DNA of 64,000 nt from Haloarchaeobius sp. HME9146 (GTDB taxonomy: Archaea > Halobacteriota > Halobacteria > Halobacteriales > Natrialbaceae): assembly GCF_025399835.1 (NCBI RefSeq), contig NZ_JAODVR010000001.1, positions 992,001-1,056,000 on the forward strand, written 5' to 3'. The translations under genes and the position numbers were made by a program. Of this stretch, positions 42,961 through 50,858 are shown piece by piece (position 1 is the first letter of the stretch; every line of letters begins with the position of its first letter). The notes under the pieces are model-generated. The model searched no databases and was not told where the DNA came from. It worked only from the letters and a program-made list of their open reading frames with translations.

Positions 42961-43425
42961 ACTTTTGGCCAGTTTCGAGCGTGAAATTGTATAGCACAGG
43001 CCGCTACAGCCAAAATTCTTAAATCAGAAATGGTTATCTGTCATAGGAATCTGCAATATCTACCACTGGCCGTGATTTTGGACACCTACCTCTGTTGGTT
43101 ACGAACGATTCGTCTGTACGACTGGGAGCTTTCGCTCTAGAGTTACACCGAGTGACGGCTGGCAGCTTGCGGACAGTAGCTGGTGGTAGATTCAATTCTC
43201 GCCACGAGTGTCTCGAAGTCGAATCACGACGTTCTACGAATAGATTCCTGAGAACGCTTGTTACAGCCCGTCAGAAGTCGGTGGCTCGGGGAAAGTCCTC
43301 GTCACAAGGGGCTCGGAGGGGGTAACTGTCGTCACTGCCACCGACTAGCCGTCGGAGGTCGAGCGTCAAGAATCCACCTTTCTGGCTCCGGAAAAACCGC
43401 AGAAACCGATAGAGAAGAGAACCGC
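42961..43425. other. Spacer between toxin gene and sugar transporter
   Basis: This spacer contains the toxin promoter region, an AT-rich flank and repeat copy 4 (43233-43322). No plausible gene is seen; open frames through the repeat are artefacts. Confidence 0.5.
43233..43322 (+). repeat. Dispersed island repeat, copy 4 (left part)
   Basis: This copy has the left end TCTACGAATAGA and matches copies 2 and 3 as far as GGGGCTCGGAGGGGG, where it stops; the right end is missing. The 20 bp before it (TCTCGAAGTCGAATCACGAC) is shared with copy 2. It marks the right edge of the accessory island. Confidence 0.85.
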
Positions 43426-44508
43426 CTAGCCTTCCACACCGCCGAACGACAGCCCGCCCTCGATGTACCGCTGTGCGAAGAGGTACACGAGGCCGAGGGG
43501 CGTCGCGAACAGCAGCGCGAACGAGGAGAACCGCGCCCACGGGATGGAGTACTCGCCGATGATGGAGTACAGTCCGACCGGGAGCGTGTAGTTCTCGGTG
43601 CCGAGCAGCGTCTGGGCGACGATGAACTCGGTCCAGCCGGTGAGGAAGGTGAAGATGAACACCGTCGCCAGACCGGCCTTCGACAGTGGCAGGATGATCT
43701 CGGTGACGACGCGCCACGGGGGTGCGCCGTCGACGATGGCGGCTTCTTCGTAGGAGACGGGGATGCCGTCCATGTACGTCTTGAGCAGCCAGGTGTTGAA
43801 CGGCACGGCGGTGGCGGCGTAGTACACCGAGAGTGCCAGCTTGCTGTTGTTGACGCCGAGCTGGACGAAGACGGTGTAGAGCCCGATGAGCAGGGCGATA
43901 CCGAGGCCGCCGCCCACCTGCGTCAGCAGGACGTAGCCGAACAGGATCTTGTTCCGGCCGATGAACTCGCGCCGGGAGAGCGCGTACGCGCCCGGCACGA
44001 TGAGCGACATCGCGATGAGGACCGTCGGGACGGCGACGGTCATGCTGTTCACGAAGAACTGCTTGAAGCCGGATGGGTTCTCGATGCCGTAGGTGGAGGC
44101 GTCGAGGAACGTGACCGAGGGGGTGTTGACTACGATGGCGGCGTTGGTCAGCGGGATGTTGAAGCTGATGGCGTACGCCGGGAGGATGAGGTCGCCGATG
44201 ACCCACACGAAGTTCCGCATCGTGGGGTTCTTCGGGAAGAGGCTGAGGCCACCCGTGGAGTAGATGGAGCCACCGGAGCCCGACAGCGCCGAGATGAGGA
44301 TCCAGTACAGCGGGAACAGCAGTGCGAGCACGACGATGGTCGCGCCGATGGTGATGCCCGCCGTCTTGAGTGGCTTCGTCGGGGAGATCTTCCCCTCCTG
44401 GATGGCGTGGATGGTGTACCGGATCTCCCGGGCGAATTCGACCGGGACCATCGCGACGTTCTTGGTGTCCTCCTTGATGCTGCGGCCGACGGAGCGAAGC
44501 AGGCTCAT
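43426..44508 (-). CDS. Sugar ABC transporter permease (MalG type)
   Basis: This 360-residue inner subunit starts MSLLRSVGRSIKEDTKNVAM at 44508, with a cytoplasmic N-terminus and about six helices (GATIVVLALLFPLYWILISA first). The permease loop motif EEAAIVDGAPPWRVVTEIIL contacts the ATPase. It overlaps the upstream permease by four bases (ATGA). With the gene at 44505 it forms the channel of a maltose/oligosaccharide-type importer. Confidence 0.92.
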   Translation of the reverse strand: MSLLRSVGRSIKEDTKNVAMVPVEFAREIRYTIHAIQEGKISPTKPLKTAGITIGATIVVLALLFPLYWILISALSGSGGSIYSTGGLSLFPKNPTMRNFVWVIGDLILPAYAISFNIPLTNAAIVVNTPSVTFLDASTYGIENPSGFKQFFVNSMTVAVPTVLIAMSLIVPGAYALSRREFIGRNKILFGYVLLTQVGGGLGIALLIGLYTVFVQLGVNNSKLALSVYYAATAVPFNTWLLKTYMDGIPVSYEEAAIVDGAPPWRVVTEIILPLSKAGLATVFIFTFLTGWTEFIVAQTLLGTENYTLPVGLYSIIGEYSIPWARFSSFALLFATPLGLVYLFAQRYIEGGLSFGGVEG

Positions 44509-45470
44509 GCTTCGTTCACCCCGTCTGCGAGCCGTCCTTTCTTGACGTTCAGCCACATGAACACGCCGATGATGACGACGGCGATGAGGCTGATCGCGGC
44601 ACCCTCACCGTACTGGGAGAACGAGAACGCCTCCTTGTACGCGTAGAGGATGATGAGTTCGTTGGCGCGTGCGGGTCCGCCCTCGTTGAACACGAAGGGG
44701 ATGAGCAGCTGCTGGAACGACGCGGCCGCGGTCAGGATGGACGCGAACAGCACGGGTCGCTTGATGGATGGGAGCGTCACGTGCAGGAAGCGCGAGAAGT
44801 AGCCCGCGCCGTCGACCATCGCGGCCTCGTGGAGTTCGTCCGGGACGTTCTGGAGCGCGCTCACGGTGATGATGACCATGAACGGGTACGCGAGCCAGGC
44901 TTCGGTGACGTTGTACGCGAGGAACGCCATCCAGCGCTGGCTCATCCACGCGATGGACTCGAAGCCGAGCATCGCGAGCACCTGGTTGGCGAGGCCGAAC
45001 TCGGCGGAGCTGAAGATGCCGCGCCAGACGGTGATGGTGAAGATGGCCGGCAGCCCCATCGGGACGATGATGAGCGAGCGCATGAAGCGCTTGCCACGGA
45101 CGCGCTCGCCGGTCACGACGAGGGCGATGCCGAGGCTCACGCAGATCTTCAGCGCGACGCTCGTGGCGACGAACAGCCAGGTGATGCCGAACGAGTTCCA
45201 GAACGCGGGGTCCGAGAGGACGGTGATGTAGTTCTCCAGCCCGATGAAGGTGGCTTCACCGAAGGTGAGCAGCGACAGTGCCCCCTCGCCGGCGAACAGG
45301 TTCGACGGCTTGGCGTTCGTGAAGGACACCCCGATCAGGTACATGATGGGGAACAGCATGAACGCCGAGAACATGAACAGTCCCGGCAGCACGAGGAGCA
45401 GAGAGGCGTCTCCCCGCTCCAAGAAGGGGATGTCTTCGACCCGCGATGCGATGCCAGATTCGGTACTCAT
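44505..45470 (-). CDS. Sugar ABC transporter permease (MalF type)
   Basis: This 321-residue permease starts MSTESGIASRVEDIPFLERG. It has about six helices and the EAA loop DELHEAAMVDGAGYFSRFLH. It lies 3 bp downstream of the solute-binding protein and overlaps the second permease by four bases, so all three are co-transcribed. Confidence 0.92.
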   Translation of the reverse strand: MSTESGIASRVEDIPFLERGDASLLLVLPGLFMFSAFMLFPIMYLIGVSFTNAKPSNLFAGEGALSLLTFGEATFIGLENYITVLSDPAFWNSFGITWLFVATSVALKICVSLGIALVVTGERVRGKRFMRSLIIVPMGLPAIFTITVWRGIFSSAEFGLANQVLAMLGFESIAWMSQRWMAFLAYNVTEAWLAYPFMVIITVSALQNVPDELHEAAMVDGAGYFSRFLHVTLPSIKRPVLFASILTAAASFQQLLIPFVFNEGGPARANELIILYAYKEAFSFSQYGEGAAISLIAVVIIGVFMWLNVKKGRLADGVNEA

Positions 45471-45473
45471 GCG

Positions 45474-46781
45474 CTACTCCCAGTTGGCCCGGATTTCCTT
45501 CTCGGCCTGTTCGAGGGCGGCTGCGGGCTCGGCGTCGCCGTTGAACACCTTGGTGAGTGCGGAGCCAACGGGACTCCAGACCTTGTTCATCTTCGGGTGC
45601 GTCGGCATCGGGGTCCCCATGGCGACGGACTCGGAGAAGGCGCTGACCTCGTCCGGCAGTTCGTCACTGCCCGCGAGGCTGGAGAGGACCGGGATGGCAC
45701 CCTGCTCCTTGGCGGCCTGAAGCGCGCGGTCCTCGTTCGTGACGTGCCACTCGGCGAACTGCCGGGCGGCGGCCGCGCTGGCGTCGCCGTCTTCCATGCC
45801 CTTCGAGAAGTACCACATCGTGATACCCGTGTAGGGGTTCGGCTCGCCACCCTCCGGCATCGGGAGCTTCGTGACGCCGTAGTTCACGCCCTTCTCGTTG
45901 AGCGTCGCGAGGTACCACGGACCGTTGATGGCGAAGGCGGCGTTGCCCTCCGCGAAGACGGCTGCCTGGGCCTCGTAGCCCGGGTCCTTGGGCATGTACG
46001 GCTTGAAGTTGTCGAGCGCGAAGTTGAGTCCCTTGACCGTCTCGGACTTGGTGAGCCCGAGCATCGGGTCCTTGTCGGGGTTGAAGTAGTAGCCGCCGAA
46101 GGCCTGCAGCCAGGCGCTGGCGAAGTACGGGTCGAACGGCATGCCGAGACCGTACTGGCTGCTGCTGGGGTCGTGGTAGTCGTCCATGACGGCCCGCATG
46201 TCGGCGACGCTCTCCGGTGCCTCGTCGACGATGTCTTTATTGTAGATGAGGGTGACCGTCTCCGCGGAGTGCGGGAGACCGACGGTGTTGCCGTTGAACT
46301 GGACGGCCTGTGCGGCCGCGTCCGTGAACGAGTCCAGTTCGATGGAGAGCTGGTCGCTCTGGTCGGTGAGGAAGCCGCGCTGGGAGTAGTCGCCGACCCA
46401 GTCGTGCGCCCACTCGAACAGCTTCGGGCCCTGTCCCGCGGGAATCGCACTGGTCGTCTTCTTCGCGAGGTCCGCGATGTCTGCACCCTTGATGGTGTGC
46501 TTGGTGTCGCTGTTGAACTGCTCGATGGCTTCCTTGCGCGCCGGGATCTCCGTGTCGGGGAGGCTGTACCAGACCTTCGCGGTTCCAGCCGGTCCCGTGG
46601 ATTCGGTCGCCTCCGAGTCACCGGAGCCCGAGTCGTCGTCGCTCCCGCCGCCACCGCCGCTGTTGTCGTCGTTCGCCTGCGTCGCGGTTGATTGCTCCTG
46701 GACGCCCACGCAGCCTGCGAGCGTTCCGAGGGTCCCTGCCACACCGAGCTTCTTGAGCACTGCCCTGCGTTCCATTGACAT
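45474..46781 (-). CDS. Sugar ABC transporter substrate-binding lipoprotein
   Basis: This 435-residue protein starts MSMERRAVLKKLGVAGTLGT at 46781, a Tat-type signal with lipobox LAGC. A TATA-like GATTTAAGGT 30 bp upstream fixes this start. An acidic Gly/Ser linker precedes a family 1 solute-binding domain (VWYSLPDTEIPARKEAIEQF, NAAFAINGPWYLATLNEKGV). The domain resembles maltose/oligosaccharide binding proteins. The surrounding glucoamylases suggest an alpha-glucan oligosaccharide substrate. Confidence 0.92.
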   Translation of the reverse strand: MSMERRAVLKKLGVAGTLGTLAGCVGVQEQSTATQANDDNSGGGGGSDDDSGSGDSEATESTGPAGTAKVWYSLPDTEIPARKEAIEQFNSDTKHTIKGADIADLAKKTTSAIPAGQGPKLFEWAHDWVGDYSQRGFLTDQSDQLSIELDSFTDAAAQAVQFNGNTVGLPHSAETVTLIYNKDIVDEAPESVADMRAVMDDYHDPSSSQYGLGMPFDPYFASAWLQAFGGYYFNPDKDPMLGLTKSETVKGLNFALDNFKPYMPKDPGYEAQAAVFAEGNAAFAINGPWYLATLNEKGVNYGVTKLPMPEGGEPNPYTGITMWYFSKGMEDGDASAAAARQFAEWHVTNEDRALQAAKEQGAIPVLSSLAGSDELPDEVSAFSESVAMGTPMPTHPKMNKVWSPVGSALTKVFNGDAEPAAALEQAEKEIRANWE

Positions 46782-46810
46782 GGTGAATATTAGATGAATT
46801 AGTCCTTCAC

Positions 46811-46860
46811 ACCTTAAATCATTCGGCTCCGTCACTATTGTTTCAACAACTCCTGTTGTT
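46811..46860 (-). promoter_or_regulatory. Promoter and inverted-repeat operator of the sugar transporter operon
   Basis: Minus-strand GATTTAAGGT (46811-46820) is a TATA-like box 30 bp before the start. Beyond it lie two overlapping palindromes: TTGTTTCAACAA (46838-46849) and AACAACTCCTGTTGTT (46845-46860, perfect 6-bp arms). An upstream position suits an activator. The second stem could also act as a weak terminator for the glucoamylase, whose stop is at 46872. Confidence 0.5.
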
Positions 46861-46871
46861 ACCCCCGTGTT

Positions 46872-49493
46872 CTAGGACCCTCCAGTGGCGGAGATGGTGG
46901 CCCGGGCCGTCGCGAGGCCGACCGATTCGAGCGGGCCGTCGCCGCTGGCCGCGACGACGGTGACCGTGTTCCGCCCCTCGACCAGTGTGACGGTCGCGTC
47001 GAACCCGCCATCGGAGATGGGAACTCGCGTGGTCTCGGCACCGGTCCGGATGATGACACTGGCCGCGTCGGTCGTCCCCGACACCGAGACCGTCTCCGAG
47101 TCCACGACGGATTCGGGGAAGGTGACGTCGAGTGCAGGGGCAGATGGACTCCCGCCCGCGTAGCGCGTGCGAACGAATTCGGGCGTCTCGACCGGGTCAC
47201 CCGAATCGATGCTCCAGGCCAGCCGGACGAACTGTGCCATGCTCCACGACAGGGGAGTCGCACTCCCCGTCCCTTCGCCGAACTCCCAGCCGTACGCCGT
47301 GGCGTCCTCGCGGTCCCACACCTGCTCGGGAATCATCCGGCCCTCGTTGGCGAAGCGGGCCATCGTCGCGAGCAGGTTCGCCGGCGCGAGGTCCTCCGAG
47401 TCCGTGCCGGCGCGAAGTTCGTACTCGGCTCGTTCGCCGGTGAAGATGGGCCACAGCCGCCCCTTCGTGTTGGGTGCGACCGACCAGGGGGCACCGGACT
47501 CGCCCTCGCCGTAGCCGTCCCCGTTGTAGCGGTACCAGGCCGGGCCGTTGGGGGTGTCGACGCGGATGGTTTCGTCGACGACCGCCAGCGAGTTCCGTAT
47601 CAGGTCGTCGTCCGGGTCGACGATACCCAGCCGGACGAGTTCGAGGAACCCCGCGTCGATGACAGCCCGCTCGTCGAGCGTCGGCCCCCCGTTTGCGAGG
47701 CCGCGGTCCGCCCCGTCGTCCGGGTCGCGGTCGTCGTTCACCCGGACGTAGTACGGCGGCTCGTGGCCGTCCGCGCCGGTCGTGGTCGCACACCACTCCG
47801 AGACGCCGTCGCGCCAGCGGTCCGCGAGACCGAGGTAGACCAGCGCGTCCTCGCGCTCGCCCTCGTCCGCGGCGAGCCGGGCGGCACACGCGAGGCCCGC
47901 GATCTCGGCCGCGATGGTGCTGGGTGAGAAGCCACCTTCCTCCTCCCAGCGTTCCTGGGCCGTCTCGGGGCCGCTCTTGGCGACGTAGTCCGCGGACGCC
48001 TTGATGGACGCGTAGTCGTATGCAGCCTCCTCGAATCCGTGACCGTGGCGTTCACGCAGCTGGTAGGCCATCACGAGCGGGAACGCGATGTTGTCGAGCT
48101 GCTCGCCGCCCCAGCGGGTGCGCCCGTCGAGGTAGGTGTTTTGCGGGAGGAAGCCCTGGTCGTCCGGCTGGACGGTCAGGAGGTACTCCGTGGCCGCGAT
48201 GGCCGCGTCGGCGTGGCCCATCGCGTCGAGGGCGGTGAACGACTGGTAGAGGTCGCGCGACCAGACGAAGTTGTAGCCGATGTCGCGGGCCTCGTCGGCG
48301 ATGACGCCCTTGCCCCAGGGGACCGACGGGGAGGCGATGCCCGCGCCGTGGAACGTCTTGTCTTCGACGGCACGCAGGGCCATCGCCGCGGTCCGGTACT
48401 GCGGTTCGAGGGTGTCGTCGCCGGCGACCGACTCGGGGATTCCCACGTCCTCGAAGAAGGACTGCCAGGAGGCACGGTAGTCCGCCCGGACCGTGTCGTA
48501 GCCACGGTCCAGTGCCCGCCGGGCCTCGGCCGTCGCGTCCTCGGCGGCTGCGTCCTGCACGAAGCCGATGGCGGCCGTCGTCTCGGTGCTGCCCGACCCC
48601 AGTCGCCCGGCCAGCACGAGGTTCCCGTCGGCCGACTCGCTGGGTTCGACGGCACGACCCTGCTCGACCAGCGCCTTCGCGGACTCGGTCTCCACGTCAC
48701 CCACGGTGGCCCAGTCGAAACCGTCGGCGGCGGCGACGCTGGCGGCGACCACGTACGGGTCACCGTCCTCGTCGCGGACCGCGCCACCCGTGGGTGCGTC
48801 CTGTGCGGCGAGGGCGTACCCATCGCCGTCTTCGAGGCGGACACCCGCGTCGCCCGAGACTGCCGAGGAGATGGCCGGGCGCGCGACGAGGTAGAGGTCG
48901 AACGCGTCGGCGGCGTCGAACGCGATATCCAGAAGGATGGCATCGCCCGCCGGGTCGGCGGCGTACTCGACCGCGAGCGACCAGTCGTGGTCGTCGGTCG
49001 CCGCGACCTCGTGACGGTACAGCAGCGCGTCGTCTTCGGTCGGCACGACCTGCCGGTCGACCGCCTCGTCGTCCCGGCGGTTCGCGTTGTGCGTCCGGAC
49101 GACGTAGCCCTCGCCGTCGGTCACGAGGAAGTCCACGGTGCGGAAGTGCATGAGGTCGACGCGGGGGAACCGCGGCTCGGTGAGGGCACCCTCCGTGAGG
49201 GTGAACCAGACGCGCGAAGGGTCGTCGGCGGCGTGGTCCGCGACGGTTCCGAGGCCGTACTTCTCGCCGGTCGTCCAGAAGGGCGCGAGCTCGACCGGGT
49301 CGAGTTCCGGCGTCGCGGTCGCGGTTCCAGTCCCCGAATCGGCCCCCGTGCCTGTCCCGCCACTGGCCGTCGTTCCCGCACTGTCGCTCTGTCCGTTGCA
49401 TCCGGCGAGACCGACCGTCGCGGCACTTCCGAGGCTCCCGAGCAGCGCACGTCGCGTCGGCCGTCTCCGGTCTGCGGGGCTTTCGTCACTCAT
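46872..49493 (-). CDS. Exported GH15 glucoamylase-like enzyme
   Basis: This 873-residue enzyme starts MSDESPADRRRPTRRALLGS at 49493, a Tat signal with lipobox AGC. A Thr/Gly linker leads to the GH15 N-terminal beta domain, then the catalytic barrel with NFVWSRDLYQSFTALDAMGH and KGRLWPIFTGERAEY. About 90 C-terminal residues look like an Ig-like domain (VSVSGTTDAASVIIRTGAET). It would release glucose from alpha-glucan ends outside the cell, feeding the transporter. Its stop is 91 bp from the transporter start on the same strand. Confidence 0.9.
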   Translation of the reverse strand: MSDESPADRRRPTRRALLGSLGSAATVGLAGCNGQSDSAGTTASGGTGTGADSGTGTATATPELDPVELAPFWTTGEKYGLGTVADHAADDPSRVWFTLTEGALTEPRFPRVDLMHFRTVDFLVTDGEGYVVRTHNANRRDDEAVDRQVVPTEDDALLYRHEVAATDDHDWSLAVEYAADPAGDAILLDIAFDAADAFDLYLVARPAISSAVSGDAGVRLEDGDGYALAAQDAPTGGAVRDEDGDPYVVAASVAAADGFDWATVGDVETESAKALVEQGRAVEPSESADGNLVLAGRLGSGSTETTAAIGFVQDAAAEDATAEARRALDRGYDTVRADYRASWQSFFEDVGIPESVAGDDTLEPQYRTAAMALRAVEDKTFHGAGIASPSVPWGKGVIADEARDIGYNFVWSRDLYQSFTALDAMGHADAAIAATEYLLTVQPDDQGFLPQNTYLDGRTRWGGEQLDNIAFPLVMAYQLRERHGHGFEEAAYDYASIKASADYVAKSGPETAQERWEEEGGFSPSTIAAEIAGLACAARLAADEGEREDALVYLGLADRWRDGVSEWCATTTGADGHEPPYYVRVNDDRDPDDGADRGLANGGPTLDERAVIDAGFLELVRLGIVDPDDDLIRNSLAVVDETIRVDTPNGPAWYRYNGDGYGEGESGAPWSVAPNTKGRLWPIFTGERAEYELRAGTDSEDLAPANLLATMARFANEGRMIPEQVWDREDATAYGWEFGEGTGSATPLSWSMAQFVRLAWSIDSGDPVETPEFVRTRYAGGSPSAPALDVTFPESVVDSETVSVSGTTDAASVIIRTGAETTRVPISDGGFDATVTLVEGRNTVTVVAASGDGPLESVGLATARATISATGGS

Positions 49494-49601
49494 TGTCGTG
49501 GTATCTGGTGGCGTGGAGAGCAAAAGTGCTACGAAATTATGCATCACAGTTTTCGCTGAGAGGGCAAGAACTATACTGTGGGAAAACGACTCATGCCAAT
49601 A

Positions 49602-50732
49602 ATGGCTACAGTCACGCTGGATAACCTACGAAAGGAGTTCGACAACGGGCGCATCGTCGCCGTCGACGACGTCTCGATAGATGTCGCGGATGGCGAGTTC
49701 GTCACCGTCGTCGGCCCGTCGGGGTGCGGTAAGTCCACGACGCTTCGGATGCTCGCGGGCCTCGAATCGCCCACCTCGGGTCGCATCACGATCGGTGGCG
49801 AGGACGTTACGGACGTCCACGCGCGCCGTCGCGACGTGGCGATGGTGTTCCAGAACTACGCGCTCTACCCGCACAAGACCGTGTCCCAGAACATGGGCTT
49901 CGGCCTGCGCATGAGCACCGACCTCTCGAAAGAGGAACGTCAGCAGCGCGTGCTCGAGACGGCCGAGATGATGGGCATCGAGGACCTGCTCGACGACAAG
50001 CCGGACGAGCTCTCCGGCGGGCAGAAACAGCGCGTCGCGCTGGGCCGCGCCATCGTCCGCGAACCCGACGTGTTCCTCTTCGACGAACCGCTGTCGAACC
50101 TGGACGCGAAGCTCCGGACCTCGATGCGGACCGAGATCCAGCGCCTCCAGGCCGACCTCGACACGACCGCCATCTACGTCACCCACGACCAGGAGGAGGC
50201 GATGACGATGGGTGACCGCATCGTCATCCTGAAAGACGGTGAACTCCAGCAGGTGGGCAAGCCCAAGGAGGTGTACAACAACCCGGCGAACGAGTTCGTC
50301 GGCGGCTTCGTCGGCTCCCCGAGCATGAACTTCTTCGACGTCGAGATCGACGACACCGGTGGCAGCATCAGTCTCAAGGGCCCGGATGGCTTCGACTTCC
50401 AGCTCGCCGAGTCCGAGGCGGCACGCCTGCGCGACGCGGACACCGGCGACGAGGTCCGCCTCGGTATCCGCCCGGAGGACGTCTTCGTCACCGAGGGCGG
50501 CCCGAACGCCCAGACGACCACGCTCGACGTGCTCGAACCCATCGGGAGCGACAACTACCTCTACCTCGACATCGGGGACGACTTCATCGCCCGCGTCGAC
50601 TCCGACATCGAGCCCGAACCCGGCGAGCAGATACAGGTCACCTTCGACTCCAGCGACGTCCACCTCTTCGACATCGAGACCGGTGAGTCGCTGTTCCTGC
50701 AGTCGGCCGAGGAGCGCGCCGTCACCGCCTGA
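49602..50732 (+). CDS. Sugar ABC transporter ATPase (MalK/UgpC type)
   Basis: This 376-residue ATPase starts MATVTLDNLRKEFDNGRIVA at 49602. It has Walker A GPSGCGKSTT, signature LSGGQKQRVALG, Walker B FLFDEPLSNLDA and H-loop YVTHDQEEAMTMGD, then a C-terminal TOBE/regulatory domain (EVRLGIRPEDVFVTEGG). It is divergent from the exported glucoamylase and powers the importer encoded at 43426-46781. TATA-like CTATACTG lies about 30 bp upstream. Confidence 0.94.
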   Translation: MATVTLDNLRKEFDNGRIVAVDDVSIDVADGEFVTVVGPSGCGKSTTLRMLAGLESPTSGRITIGGEDVTDVHARRRDVAMVFQNYALYPHKTVSQNMGFGLRMSTDLSKEERQQRVLETAEMMGIEDLLDDKPDELSGGQKQRVALGRAIVREPDVFLFDEPLSNLDAKLRTSMRTEIQRLQADLDTTAIYVTHDQEEAMTMGDRIVILKDGELQQVGKPKEVYNNPANEFVGGFVGSPSMNFFDVEIDDTGGSISLKGPDGFDFQLAESEAARLRDADTGDEVRLGIRPEDVFVTEGGPNAQTTTLDVLEPIGSDNYLYLDIGDDFIARVDSDIEPEPGEQIQVTFDSSDVHLFDIETGESLFLQSAEERAVTA

Positions 50733-50858
50733 GCCCGGTCGAACTCTCTCGATTTTCTCCGCCTCTTTCCGCCCACCGTTTCCGGTCGAGACGCATCGCT
50801 GGCCAGTCGAGGGGCCCGCGAGAGACACCGCCGAGAAAACAGTCGTCGGTCGTGGCCG

